NCBI RefSeq assembly: GCF_009765905.1
Contig: NZ_LMUO01000019.1
Span: 1,312,484 to 1,376,483, forward strand
DNA length: 64,000 bases
From: Mucilaginibacter sp. L196
GTDB lineage: Bacteria; Bacteroidota; Bacteroidia; Sphingobacteriales; Sphingobacteriaceae
Direction: 5' to 3'
Positions 7,787 through 17,577 of the stretch are shown in pieces. Position numbers and translations under genes: made by a program. Position 1 is the stretch's first letter. Each line of letters starts with the position of its first letter. The notes under the pieces were generated by a model. The model searched no databases. It saw only the letters and a program-made list of their open reading frames with translations, and was not told where the DNA came from.

Positions 7787-9382
7787 TCAAAACGCTACCG
7801 ACGCAGGCTGATTCTCATTAATTTTAATGGTTGTATCCCCTATTGAAGGAAAAAGAGCGAGCATTAGAATTGTCCCTACAAGCAGCCAACTGATCCAGTG
7901 GTAATAATCAACAGAAAACTTCAATTGCGCCTGTGCAGACATACTTCTACTTAAAAGCCCGTTTGCTGTTTTTATAGCTTGTTCCGGGGCGCTGCCACGG
8001 CTCATCAATGCTCCTTTATAGTCAGCCAATCTTTGAACTGCAACTGGATTTAGTGAATTCACCTGATCTTGCAAGCGATTGAGATGATCTCGCTGCCCGA
8101 AAAGCTGAAAAAAGTTGATCAATGCTATACTGGCAGTGAAACCCAGAAAACGGACGAAGATGCCAACGGCCGAACCTGTATTACCAAATTGTACAGGTGA
8201 GGAGGAAATCAAGAAAAGAATGATCGGAACCATCAACATTCCTGCGCCCATTCCCTGAAGGATTAATGGAACAATAAGATCCGCAGTATCTACCTGTGTA
8301 GTAAACAGGGTTGACATCCAGATATGAAAAACAAGCAGGATAACGAAACCAGATATAAGGATCAATCTGGTTGATCTTTTCAACAGGATTAATCGCGATG
8401 CGAGAATAACGCTGATAATAATACCGGCGATATTATAAAGTAATAACAGGCCGATATGTATGGGATCGAGGCCCAATATCCCTCCCAGAAACGAAGTAGT
8501 GATGCCAAACGAACCACGGACAATATAAAATATAAAAAGCAGTGCGGCCCCTAAAGTAAATTTAGGATTTTTAAATGCCTGTAAATATAAATATGGCTTT
8601 TTAAGACTTAACTGTCTAATAATAAAAATACCCATAAGCAATACGATGGCTATCAGCCGATAAGAGATACGGGGATCGTCGAGCCAGTCATATTGCTGGC
8701 CGTAAATTAATACATAGCCAATAAGGCATAATCCGGCAGAATAAAGTAAGAAACTCGACCAGTCAAGCCTGTATAAAGGGATTTTTTTATTGAGTCTGAC
8801 GTTGTTCATAATAAAGAACATCAGTACAGCACCAGGCACATAGGAATACATGGCGCATTTGTAGATGACATTATAATCAAAAGTATCTATAATCGAAGCG
8901 GTGATCAGTGTGGTAACAGGTAACACACATAACAGAATACAATATACCACAGAATATCCAATCTCTTTTGATCGCTCGCTGTGGAGCTTGCTGAACATTA
9001 AGGTTAATGTAATATTGATCGTTCCACAAGTTAACAAGCCCTGGATATACCTCATCACTAAAAGGAGGAAAAATGAATGGGTAAGGTAACACAAGTAGCA
9101 GGTTGCGATCAGGAGGATAACCCCTACCAGCAAATACTCTTTACTGGCCATATTTTTAAAGAAGCGCCCTTCCAGCACAATAAAACTGGCCATTGAGCCA
9201 TAAAGAATAATTAACGAATACTGTACATCATTCGGAGAGATACCGTAATAACCCGCCGCCGCGTTCACATTACTAATTGATAAAGCAAAAAGCACTACCC
9301 CCGGCAACACCACTATCAGTAAGCCAAAGCGGATCAGCCATTCCGGAACCCAGGATTTAAACACAGGTATCGTATTACTCAT
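7787..9382 (-). CDS. MFS efflux transporter, DHA2/EmrB-like
   Basis: This 531-residue membrane protein has about 14 hydrophobic segments, the size of the DHA2 (14-TM) drug:proton antiporter family. It lacks a signal peptide and ends in a short soluble tail. It is the third gene of a TolC-HlyD-MFS operon and overlaps the HlyD stop by 8 bp, so it should be the inner-membrane pump of a tripartite exporter like EmrAB-TolC. The exported compound is unknown. Confidence 0.88.
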   Translation of the reverse strand: MSNTIPVFKSWVPEWLIRFGLLIVVLPGVVLFALSISNVNAAAGYYGISPNDVQYSLIILYGSMASFIVLEGRFFKNMASKEYLLVGVILLIATCYLCYLTHSFFLLLVMRYIQGLLTCGTINITLTLMFSKLHSERSKEIGYSVVYCILLCVLPVTTLITASIIDTFDYNVIYKCAMYSYVPGAVLMFFIMNNVRLNKKIPLYRLDWSSFLLYSAGLCLIGYVLIYGQQYDWLDDPRISYRLIAIVLLMGIFIIRQLSLKKPYLYLQAFKNPKFTLGAALLFIFYIVRGSFGITTSFLGGILGLDPIHIGLLLLYNIAGIIISVILASRLILLKRSTRLILISGFVILLVFHIWMSTLFTTQVDTADLIVPLILQGMGAGMLMVPIILFLISSSPVQFGNTGSAVGIFVRFLGFTASIALINFFQLFGQRDHLNRLQDQVNSLNPVAVQRLADYKGALMSRGSAPEQAIKTANGLLSRSMSAQAQLKFSVDYYHWISWLLVGTILMLALFPSIGDTTIKINENQPASVAF

Positions 9383-10448
9383 GATCAGCTTCGGTTTTGT
9401 TCACCCTTACGCTAGCATTCATACCTGCGCTTAGCAGGCCCACTGTAGGATTATTGTCTGTAATTTTGATTTTTACCGGGATACGCTGCGCTATTTTCAC
9501 AAAATTTCCGGTAGAATTATCCGGCGGTAACAAAGAAAAACGGGAACCCGTAGCCGGTGAAAAAGAAACTACAACACCCTTTATTTTTATATCCGGATAG
9601 GCATCAGTCGTGATCTCTACTTTTTTTCCTACCTGAAGATACTCCAATTGAGTTTCCTTAAAATTAGCGACAACCCATTTACCTGTCTCGTTGTCAACAA
9701 TGAAAGCCAATGTCTGGCCTACCTGTATCTGCTGCCCTGGTTGAATCGTCCTCTTTCCCATCTTGCCGTTATAAGGTGCAGTGATCACCGTATAAGAAAA
9801 ATCCAGCTGATTGCGTTGCAGCATCAAATCCCTGCGTTTTATTTCAGAAAGTACAGGGGATATTTGTGATTTGCTATCATTAACTTTTGATAAGGATGCC
9901 TGGTAATTATTTAATGCAGCCTCATAATCAGATTGTGCAACATCTAAAGCGCTTTTCACATTTTCCAATTGCTGCTTCGTTGCCGACTCTGCATCATACA
10001 GCTTTTGGTAACGGTCATATTCCTGTTGCTGCCTGGTTAATTTGGCTTTTGCTGCGGCTATTTGTGCGTTATTAACCTGCGCCATTTTAGATGCGGTTTC
10101 CACATTACTCTCCAGTACCCTCACCTGCGATTGCGCATTTTGTAGCCCGGCTTCGCCTTCTTCGCGCTCTAAGGCATATTCACGGTTATCAATTATCAGT
10201 AAAGTATCACCCTTCTTCACGTCCTGGTTCTCGTCATACCTGATTTCTTTGATATAGCCGCTAACCCGCGACGTAATCGGATTGATGTAGGATTCAACCT
10301 GGGCATCGTTGGTCTCATCATAATTGTAAAAGTCATATAGGGTTATTACGCCCCATACACATAAGGCCAAAGCGATGAAGCCGGCAATCCATGCCGTTAT
10401 TTTGGTAATGATCTTATCTGTTTGCGTATAAGTATTTTGCGTGTTCAT
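9375..10448 (-). CDS. HlyD/EmrA-family membrane fusion protein
   Basis: This 357-residue periplasmic adaptor is taken from the ATG giving MNTQNTYTQ; an upstream extension overlaps the TolC gene and has no family signal. A single N-terminal membrane helix (about 18-40) is followed by the split lipoyl/barrel-sandwich motifs (AQVESYINPI with SGYIKEI, and later VITAPYNGKMG). A long coiled-coil hairpin lies between them (about 95-215, repeated Gln/Ala/Lys), then a beta-barrel. It links the DHA2 pump to the TolC protein; all three genes are adjacent or overlapping. Confidence 0.9.
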   Translation of the reverse strand: MNTQNTYTQTDKIITKITAWIAGFIALALCVWGVITLYDFYNYDETNDAQVESYINPITSRVSGYIKEIRYDENQDVKKGDTLLIIDNREYALEREEGEAGLQNAQSQVRVLESNVETASKMAQVNNAQIAAAKAKLTRQQQEYDRYQKLYDAESATKQQLENVKSALDVAQSDYEAALNNYQASLSKVNDSKSQISPVLSEIKRRDLMLQRNQLDFSYTVITAPYNGKMGKRTIQPGQQIQVGQTLAFIVDNETGKWVVANFKETQLEYLQVGKKVEITTDAYPDIKIKGVVVSFSPATGSRFSLLPPDNSTGNFVKIAQRIPVKIKITDNNPTVGLLSAGMNASVRVNKTEADHE

Positions 10449-10449
10449 T

Positions 10450-11790
10450 TTATAAATTTCCTGTGATGTTTTGTAATTGAAAATATTGGAGCTGAGCCGC
10501 GATTTCTGCCGCAGCCAAATCAAAGCGTGTTTGTAGTAATTGGGTATCCGCATCAAGCAGATCCGTAATCAGCGAAGTTTGATTAAAGTAAGTATTGCTT
10601 ACAATCCTGCGGTTTTCGGTAGCCTGTATAATATTGGTTTTGCTTACTTCAACCCGGTTAAGCGCCTCCTGATAGCGCAGGTAGGCTTCATTAACTTGCT
10701 GCCTTACATTATCCTCGGTTTGTGAATGTTCTATTTCCTGACTCTCATATTCTAATCGTGCCACTTTAGTTTTGTGGTAGTTATGATATAAGGAAGAAAT
10801 AGAAAAAGAAGCTTTAATACCGGCCAGCCCAATGCCATATACATATGGCGAATAAGGGTATAAAAATATCTGGGGATAGCTGTAATTGTATGTAGCAAAC
10901 AACCCTACCTTTGGCGATATATTGGCCCGCACATTTTGAAGCTGTAATTTGCGCAATTCAGTTTCCTGGGTAGAAATCCTAACTTGATAAGAATTAGTTC
11001 CGGCTTCGGCAAGATACTCCCCATTGGATTTCACTTTGGTGGAATCCAGCATATTTCCTTCGGTTGGCTCAATTCGCTGTTCATCCGGCAAACCAATTAA
11101 TATGTTTAACTTTTGGTTAGCAATAGTCAAATCATTATTTAGCTGTACCAGCGACAATTTTTGACGTGATAGTTTTAATTCAGCCCGTAATACGTCACTT
11201 TTTAAAACAACGCCATTAGCTTTTAAAGTCCGTATCTGAACAAGTTGCTTTTCCTGAGCAGCAAGGTCTTTAAGTAACAGATCTTTGAAAATTATACTGC
11301 GTTGCATATCCAGATAATATGCGGCGGCCTGAAGTTTCACTTCTGATAGCGTTAGCTTTTTTTGTTCAGATGCGATTTTATTTTCGCTTTTCCGGGCATC
11401 AATTTCAATGTTTAACTTATTGCCGTTATACAGGTTTAAGTAGGCTTCGGCACCCACGGTATAAGTAGAGTGTATTACCTCAAATTGTTCGGGTGTTTTA
11501 AACAAACCATTCTCATAAACCGGCATATTACTAATCCGGGCATATTCGCCTTCGGCGGTCACTTCCGGTAGCCTTTCGTTTTTAGCGTCCTTAATTTGCT
11601 CTACGCTGCTTTCCACACCTATTTGTTTCATTTGCACAGACTTGCTAAAGGTGGCCGCCTTTTCCCATACCTGGGCCAGGGTTAGCGGCAAAGCAGGCAG
11701 TGAATCAACCCTGATCTGCTGGGCAGAAGTGGAATAAGCATTAAGGATCGCTAATAGCACCAGGGGTAAAAATTTATATATTACTTTCAT
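10450..11790 (-). CDS. TolC-family outer membrane efflux protein
   Basis: This 446-residue protein has a signal peptide ending near STSAQ (residue 24) and two outer-membrane-efflux repeats rich in long amphipathic helices, with a middle segment around GLFATYNYSYP forming barrel strands. It is the outer-membrane channel of the exporter. It is the first gene of the operon; its stop sits 1 bp before the HlyD ATG. The divergent AraC gene starts 84 bp away and shares the promoter region, so it is the likely regulator. Confidence 0.9.
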   Translation of the reverse strand: MKVIYKFLPLVLLAILNAYSTSAQQIRVDSLPALPLTLAQVWEKAATFSKSVQMKQIGVESSVEQIKDAKNERLPEVTAEGEYARISNMPVYENGLFKTPEQFEVIHSTYTVGAEAYLNLYNGNKLNIEIDARKSENKIASEQKKLTLSEVKLQAAAYYLDMQRSIIFKDLLLKDLAAQEKQLVQIRTLKANGVVLKSDVLRAELKLSRQKLSLVQLNNDLTIANQKLNILIGLPDEQRIEPTEGNMLDSTKVKSNGEYLAEAGTNSYQVRISTQETELRKLQLQNVRANISPKVGLFATYNYSYPQIFLYPYSPYVYGIGLAGIKASFSISSLYHNYHKTKVARLEYESQEIEHSQTEDNVRQQVNEAYLRYQEALNRVEVSKTNIIQATENRRIVSNTYFNQTSLITDLLDADTQLLQTRFDLAAAEIAAQLQYFQLQNITGNL

Positions 11791-11874
11791 ATCTTTTGAG
11801 AAAGCAAAATTCGGCGTATTGTGGGACTTAAATTTTAACTACATTGCCAATAATTTATTCATTCCGGCCAAAAC

Positions 11875-12666
11875 ATGATTCAGACTTCCAGTTTTTTAAG
11901 AGCAATTGACCTGATACCTGAATCGGTTTATGTGATGCATGAGCGTAGCGAATTCCTGCTGCCCTGGCATTCCCACCACAAAGGGCAGCTAATTTATATT
12001 GAAGGAGGAGTAGCCTATATCCATCTTACCGAAAAAACGCTGATCATTCCGGCAAGACATTATGTATGGATACCTAAAGAAATAAAGCATTATGTAGAAA
12101 TGCATAAGTCAGTTATCATTATATCCCTCTATTTTTATGCTGATGACGATGAAGATCATCCTTTCTTTAACAAAGGCGGTATCTACCCTATCAATACTCT
12201 TTTAATGCAGATGCTCTCCTATACTACCAGATGGGAAGGTGATATTGAACCAGGAAATAAAGCCTACGCTTTTTTAGCAGGAATAAAAAACATATTGCCC
12301 GAAATCAGTAAAAAGGCATTACCAATTGCACTGCCTACTACAGAAAATGAAAGGATGCAGCCGGTAATACAATATATCCAAGATCATTTGCTGGAACCGT
12401 TAACGCTGACAACACTTTGTGCTAAAACAGGCTTTAGTGAACGAACGCTATCCCGTCTTTTTCAGGAAACGATGAAAATATCCTTTTTACAGTATTTCAA
12501 ATTATTGCGCATGGTTAAAGCCATCGAAATGATGTTGCAAACACATAAGTCTATGAGCGAAATAGCCTATACTTTAGGTTATAACAATCTATCCGCTTTT
12601 AGTAATATATTTTACCAGCTAACCAGAACCAGGCCATCCGAATTTGCGAAGCAACTACAACTATAA
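11875..12666 (+). CDS. AraC-family transcriptional regulator
   Basis: This 263-residue protein has an N-terminal cupin-like sensing domain (about 1-110, with LPWHSHHKGQL) and a C-terminal pair of helix-turn-helix motifs (about 165-260; LCAKTGFSERTLSRLF, then SMSEIAYTLGYNNLSAFS). It is divergent from the TolC-HlyD-MFS operon and probably controls it in response to an exported compound. The local context and the family support this; no operator was identified. Confidence 0.9.
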   Translation: MIQTSSFLRAIDLIPESVYVMHERSEFLLPWHSHHKGQLIYIEGGVAYIHLTEKTLIIPARHYVWIPKEIKHYVEMHKSVIIISLYFYADDDEDHPFFNKGGIYPINTLLMQMLSYTTRWEGDIEPGNKAYAFLAGIKNILPEISKKALPIALPTTENERMQPVIQYIQDHLLEPLTLTTLCAKTGFSERTLSRLFQETMKISFLQYFKLLRMVKAIEMMLQTHKSMSEIAYTLGYNNLSAFSNIFYQLTRTRPSEFAKQLQL

Positions 12667-12720
12667 GACTTTCAGCAATTGGGTTGTGATCAGATATACA
12701 ATTCACCCATGTTCTCATAT

Positions 12721-13590
12721 CTATACATCATCTCCATTAGGATCTTTAAGAATTAATACCGGTTTATAGTTATTCCGTGCAAGCCCCTTAATGATGCTGC
12801 GGTGCGTTAGGTTATACAAAAAACTGTGTTTACCGGGTAATGCGATAATGAGTTCAAGTTCGTTCGCAAATGAGAAATGATTGACACTTTTTAAGACATC
12901 CTTTTCAGTAGAATAATAAAAATGATGAGGATAGTCCTGAAGGTTTTGTTTGATTTCTGATGCTATTCTATAATTATCTTCATCGGCAATCACCGCATCG
13001 GATGTGTTATCTACATTTAAAAAAAGCAATTCCGGACGTGACAATTCTTTCAGCTGGCTCATCTTACTTATCAATTTTACTGAAGAAATATTGCTGAAGT
13101 TAAAGGGCACCAATGCACGCTTAACTTTCTGGTAACGGGTTAGTTCCGGCACAATGAGTACAGGTATTGTACTTGCCTTGGCAATTTTAATTAGATGATC
13201 GCCGATATAACTTTCCTCACCCGAAACACCATGATTACTGCCGATGACCATTAAATCCGGTCGTTCCTGGTCAATGAGATTTCTTATAGACTGCAAGAAG
13301 GGAATTTTACTTAAAATAAAGCTAACCCTAACATGCTGTTTTAATTTATGCAATATGCTTCGTTTAAGTTCTGCAAATTGAACCTTTAAGTGGCCGTCCA
13401 ATTCGGCTGCGCTATCCATTGAATACTGAATAAAATCAGCAGTAGGTATTATTTGCTCAAATTCAGTGGTGTAAACATTCACCACCAAAATAATTTGATT
13501 TACCGGATGGTATTCACTAAATGCAACCGCGTAATTAACTGCGTTGTTAGATGAGCGGCTGAAATCAATTGGAATTAATATTTTTTTCAT
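12721..13590 (-). CDS. Universal stress protein (tandem UspA domains)
   Basis: This 289-residue protein is read from the ATG giving MKKILIPIDFS, the classic UspA start; the 17 codons upstream have no family signal. Two Usp domains occupy about 1-145 and 146-289. The first carries a nucleotide-binding-like motif (VIGSNHGVSGEESYIGD near 150); the second is more divergent. It is convergent with the AraC gene. Cytosolic stress-survival role known for the family; nothing more specific can be inferred. Confidence 0.88.
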   Translation of the reverse strand: MKKILIPIDFSRSSNNAVNYAVAFSEYHPVNQIILVVNVYTTEFEQIIPTADFIQYSMDSAAELDGHLKVQFAELKRSILHKLKQHVRVSFILSKIPFLQSIRNLIDQERPDLMVIGSNHGVSGEESYIGDHLIKIAKASTIPVLIVPELTRYQKVKRALVPFNFSNISSVKLISKMSQLKELSRPELLFLNVDNTSDAVIADEDNYRIASEIKQNLQDYPHHFYYSTEKDVLKSVNHFSFANELELIIALPGKHSFLYNLTHRSIIKGLARNNYKPVLILKDPNGDDV

Positions 13591-13717
13591 GATTTGATCT
13601 TTTAAGCAGCTTAATAAGCCGGTACAAAGCTCAAGAATCACCTGAAAATTAATTTCATATACTATGCCAATTATTTATTCATTTTCGCCATTTTGTATTT
13701 TTAATTTATAAAATTTT

Positions 13718-13875
13718 AGAAGATGTTTAAAAACGGTTGAATCTTGTTTTTATATAAAAACAAAGCGTCATTGAGCGGAGCGTGGCAATCCCCTACTTAC
13801 AGGGCGGCTCTGCATAGCTTGGGATTGCCACGCTTCGCTCAATGACGATAGTTTAATAGTTTTTAAACAGCTTCT
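13718..13875. mobile_element. MITE-like/REP-like nested palindrome
   Basis: The outer arms 13718-13734 and 13859-13875 are 17-bp inverted repeats with one mismatch. Inside them 13766-13792 and 13821-13847 form a 27-bp stem with a single G:U pair around a 28-bp loop. The 158-bp element has no coding potential and fills the middle of the 309-bp gap 13591-13899. Terminal inverted repeats, small size and intergenic position suggest a non-autonomous mobile element or REP-like palindrome. Confidence 0.65.
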
Positions 13876-13899
13876 TAGATATTTGCTACTTTCTGGTTT

Positions 13900-14922
13900 T
13901 TAACCGTTAGCTTTAATCAATGGTATAACTTTTCTACCAATTAGTTCTATCGAGCTCATTAATTGACTATGCGTCAGCCCGGCATTATCCATCTGGAAGG
14001 TAAACCGGTCAACCCCACCCAATGCTTCACTATGGCGTATTAATTTTTCTGCAACCTGCTCTGGCCCGCCAACAACAAGTACACCTTTTGGCGCAATTAA
14101 TGAATCGAACTGCCCTTTGGTTACCGGTGGCCAGCCACGTTCTCTTCCCAACTTTGTCCAAAGCTCTGCGTAACCGGGATAGTAATCAGTTATCGCCTGT
14201 TCATTGGTCGCAGCAACATAACCAGGTGAATGTAAACCGACCTTTAATTGTTCCGGTTTAAATCCTGCCCGGTGCCCGGCTTCACGATAAAGATCAACTA
14301 ATGGGCGAAAACGATGTGTTTCGCCACCAATAACAGCAACCATTAAAGGTAGCCCCAGTGTTCCTGCTCTCGCAAATGATTCCGGTGTGCCGCCTACACC
14401 TAGCCAAACAGGTAATTTTTCTTGTAACGATCTTGGGTAAACCGGTAGATTGTCCAAAGTCGCCCTAAACTTACCCGACCAGCTTACAAACTCATGGTCG
14501 CGTATTTTAAGCAACAAGTCAAGTTTTTCTCTAAATAAAGCGTCGTAGTCGTTCAGGCTAAAGCCAAACAATGGATAAGCTTCTATAGATGAGCCGCGAC
14601 CAACTACTAATTCCGCCCTGCCTTTAGAAATCAGATCAAGTGTAGCGAAGCTCTGGTATACACGAACAGGATCAGCGGCACTCAATACAGTAACAGCGCT
14701 GGTTAGGCGGATACGTTTGGTTCGTGCAGCAGCCGCGGCGAGAATTACCGCAGTGGCGGAATCCAAAAATTCCTTTTTATGATGTTCACCAATCCCAAAA
14801 ACATCCAGACCTACTTCATCGGCAAACACTATCCTATCCAATAATTGTTCCATCGCGTCAACGCTGCTTAGTGAGTTACTACCATACATCGCCGAGGCAA
14901 AGCTATCTACTCCAATTTCCAT
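13900..14922 (-). CDS. LLM-class flavin-dependent oxidoreductase
   Basis: This 340-residue luciferase-like monooxygenase is read from the ATG giving MEIGVDSFAS; a start nine codons upstream is also possible. The (beta/alpha)8 bacterial-luciferase fold is indicated by GIGEHHKKEFLDSA, TSAVTVLSAADPVRVYQ and the SKGRAELVVGRGS segment. These enzymes use reduced FMN or F420 and oxygen or another acceptor; the substrate is not predictable here. It appears to be a single-gene unit following the PUL terminator. Confidence 0.88.
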   Translation of the reverse strand: MEIGVDSFASAMYGSNSLSSVDAMEQLLDRIVFADEVGLDVFGIGEHHKKEFLDSATAVILAAAAARTKRIRLTSAVTVLSAADPVRVYQSFATLDLISKGRAELVVGRGSSIEAYPLFGFSLNDYDALFREKLDLLLKIRDHEFVSWSGKFRATLDNLPVYPRSLQEKLPVWLGVGGTPESFARAGTLGLPLMVAVIGGETHRFRPLVDLYREAGHRAGFKPEQLKVGLHSPGYVAATNEQAITDYYPGYAELWTKLGRERGWPPVTKGQFDSLIAPKGVLVVGGPEQVAEKLIRHSEALGGVDRFTFQMDNAGLTHSQLMSSIELIGRKVIPLIKANG

Positions 14923-15012
14923 TATATTTGAATTTAGTTGTTGCAACACTTAATTCAAAGTTCGGTTTTTTAAATGATTTAAATAGCAGGATAATCTCAT
15001 TAAAATTTAGTG

Positions 15013-15056
15013 TTAGAAAAAGAAAGGCTATTGTTGAATAGCCTTTCTTTTTCTAA
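15013..15056 (-). terminator. Rho-independent terminator of the mannoside PUL
   Basis: TTAGAAAAAGAAAGGCTAT (15013-15031) pairs perfectly over 19 bp with 15038-15056 around a 6-nt loop. On the minus strand the 3' arm ends in a T-rich run. It lies 37 bp past the last PUL stop codon. Confidence 0.85.
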
Positions 15057-15092
15057 TATCAGTTAACCCTACGGGAAGATAAACGCCTTTAT

Positions 15093-17543
15093 TTACTTTT
15101 TAACAGACATCTTTTCATCTAACAATTTCATAAAATATCCTCCCACAACGCTCCTTGCCTGAAAACCAACCTGCTTACCATCGGTTGTCTCATGCCAATC
15201 ACTTAATGGCACACGGGTTGGGGTTTCTTTAGCATATTTGTAAATCGGGTCAATTAGTGCTTCAAAATCTTTTTGGTTACCTGCTAATGTTGCGGTCCAC
15301 ATTATCCAATCAGATTTTGTGTAGGTCTTACGGCTGTCTAATGGCAATCCAAATTCATTTTGTTTGGTTAGATAGAAATTCACTTCCTTATCATAAACAT
15401 CTTGCGGGAAGAGATCAAGCCCTAGTACTTTATCCCAAACCATGTTATATTTTTGGCTCCATGTACCCGGGTTTTCAAATGTTAAAGTAGAATGGTCACC
15501 ATCGCCTGATAACTTTATCCATTTACTAACCATTCCTTTAGCTATCTCACGATATTTAGTCGCTGTTTCCTTCTCACCTAACTGATCAGCCAATTGCGCA
15601 TAGCAGGCAATACCAACTATGGCCTTAACTGATAAGTTGGAGTTACGTGCAAGGTGACCTGCAAAATCATCGGTACATAATTGATTTTTAGGATCAAATC
15701 CTTCCTCAACCAAATAATTAACCCATTTACTTAATGTTTTCCAATGAGGCTTAGCGTAATCAGCATTACCTTCTGCTTTCGCGATGGCCGCTATCAAAAT
15801 AATCATATTACCCGATTCCTCAACCGGCATACCCTCGCCATATAATTGACCATTGGCCAACGGATATTCTCCCAGATCATGCGAAGCATAATCTCTGTTA
15901 AATTTACCGCTTTCGCTAAAATATAAAATACCATTAAGCATTCCCTCTAGCAATTTGGGGTTGTAAATTAGATACAAAGGCGCCGATGGGTAGGTTACGT
16001 CAACCGTATTTATAAAGCCACCGCTAAAGTTTTCCTTAGATAGCCATAGCAACTTACCTTGCGGACTTTTTACCAGCATATGTGCTGCAATACTTTGGCG
16101 ATAGGCCAATGCACATAATTTGGCATACTTCTCCCCGCCTGCTTTAACAGCATCGCTATACATGGAGGTATTAAATGCCTCGCATCTTTTTATTACAGTT
16201 GGATATTCCGTAGCCGAGGTTGTTAACACCTGCACAAATGTTTTTTGCTGTGCATTTTGCCACCATGGTTTTAAATTGGTATGGAAATATTGGATCGGGG
16301 TAATATCATCATAACCCATTTCTATAAATTTCGCTACAGGAGCTTTACCAACTATACCAAACGGTATTACAGTATTTAAAACAACATCCGTACCTTGTTT
16401 AACGGTCGTTTTGCTCTCGTTATTTACAAAAGAACCAACTGCCTCAATACTGCTGCCTATGTATTGTATCGCATTACTATTTTTAGGTGTAGCTACATAC
16501 ATATATCCCCAATCTATCCGTACATCATCGCCACTCTTTTTCAAAATAGGTTGTTCAACTGTACCCGCTTTTAACATAGATAAACCTGGTGAAACAACCT
16601 TTTCGGCAATTACCGGTTGCGAGGGATTATTGCGGGCAATATCTGCTGATGCGCTAAAAAACACTTTTACATTGTGTGGCCTACCATCATTTGATTTTAC
16701 TTTATATGAAATATAAGATACTGGCCTTGATAATAGCGCCAAGTCATTTAATAATAATGGTGAAGTAAAAGTTAGCTTCAGATCAGCATCACCACATTTA
16801 AAATTGTATATGGTTTGTGTTGCATTTATATCAACACTGGTTTGTTTAGCCGCTTCTATTTGTCGCGCTTTTTTCTTTACCATATCAACCAGCCCAATAT
16901 CCAGTCTGGAACCGCCGCCCGTATTAATAACATGTATAGCTAAAATATTTTCGCCATTTTTTAAGGTATTGGTAATTGGCACCATACCATAATCGTTGGT
17001 AACCCCAACTTTTTGATAGACTCTCTCGCCATTTAAATAAACGTCTATATCATCATCGTGTGATAGTTTCAGTATCAGTTTATTAATATCACCCACATTT
17101 GATGCAGAGAATATGCGCCTAACCCAAATATCATGCGTTTTCCAAATGGTTTTATCTATGTTTTCATCGGTACCTATCGGTGCCAAACCATCTTTCCATT
17201 CTGTAGTTTTGTATTGTATTGTGGTCCAATCGCCTTTGGGTTCGATTTCGGTATACTTTACTGGGTAATGGGTTTCATCAGCTGCCGGGAGTATTGTTTT
17301 AAATACCTCGGGTTCTTTTCCCATAAAACGATACACTTTATCACCAACCTTAATAAAACCAAGCAACGATTGATCTTTCCCGGTCCAGTGATGGGTTGTA
17401 GAAGTATTCAACGTGTCAGAAAAAGACCAGATGCTGAAATAGGTATTATGCGTAATTAACGGATAAGCCGGAACCTTTTCAATTTGTGCAAATACACTGG
17501 TATTTAAAAACGTTAACAGGAGTAAAAAACCAAATTTATTCAT
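15093..17543 (-). CDS. DUF4965/DUF5127/DUF1793 (glutaminase A-like) secreted protein
   Basis: About 816 residues from the ATG giving MNKFGFLLLL, a signal peptide ending near SVFAQ. The order is an N-terminal beta domain (starting VPAYPLITHNTYFSIWS), an insertion resembling a galactose-binding module (ILKLSHDDDIDVYLNGERV), then an (alpha/alpha)6-like C-terminal half (DYASHDLGEYPLANGQLYG, MPVEESGNMIIL). This family is named after fungal glutaminase A, but Bacteroidota members usually sit in glycan loci and the activity is uncertain. It starts 34 bp after the GH92 gene and is the last gene of the PUL. Confidence 0.85.
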   Translation of the reverse strand: MNKFGFLLLLTFLNTSVFAQIEKVPAYPLITHNTYFSIWSFSDTLNTSTTHHWTGKDQSLLGFIKVGDKVYRFMGKEPEVFKTILPAADETHYPVKYTEIEPKGDWTTIQYKTTEWKDGLAPIGTDENIDKTIWKTHDIWVRRIFSASNVGDINKLILKLSHDDDIDVYLNGERVYQKVGVTNDYGMVPITNTLKNGENILAIHVINTGGGSRLDIGLVDMVKKKARQIEAAKQTSVDINATQTIYNFKCGDADLKLTFTSPLLLNDLALLSRPVSYISYKVKSNDGRPHNVKVFFSASADIARNNPSQPVIAEKVVSPGLSMLKAGTVEQPILKKSGDDVRIDWGYMYVATPKNSNAIQYIGSSIEAVGSFVNNESKTTVKQGTDVVLNTVIPFGIVGKAPVAKFIEMGYDDITPIQYFHTNLKPWWQNAQQKTFVQVLTTSATEYPTVIKRCEAFNTSMYSDAVKAGGEKYAKLCALAYRQSIAAHMLVKSPQGKLLWLSKENFSGGFINTVDVTYPSAPLYLIYNPKLLEGMLNGILYFSESGKFNRDYASHDLGEYPLANGQLYGEGMPVEESGNMIILIAAIAKAEGNADYAKPHWKTLSKWVNYLVEEGFDPKNQLCTDDFAGHLARNSNLSVKAIVGIACYAQLADQLGEKETATKYREIAKGMVSKWIKLSGDGDHSTLTFENPGTWSQKYNMVWDKVLGLDLFPQDVYDKEVNFYLTKQNEFGLPLDSRKTYTKSDWIMWTATLAGNQKDFEALIDPIYKYAKETPTRVPLSDWHETTDGKQVGFQARSVVGGYFMKLLDEKMSVKK

Positions 17544-17577
17544 GTAGTTATTGTGCTTATAAATCAATGTAATATTT

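Noticed and set aside
8877..9092. Short frames overlapping the MFS exporter on both strands
   Set aside because: They are shadows of the MFS coding sequence without start context or family similarity.
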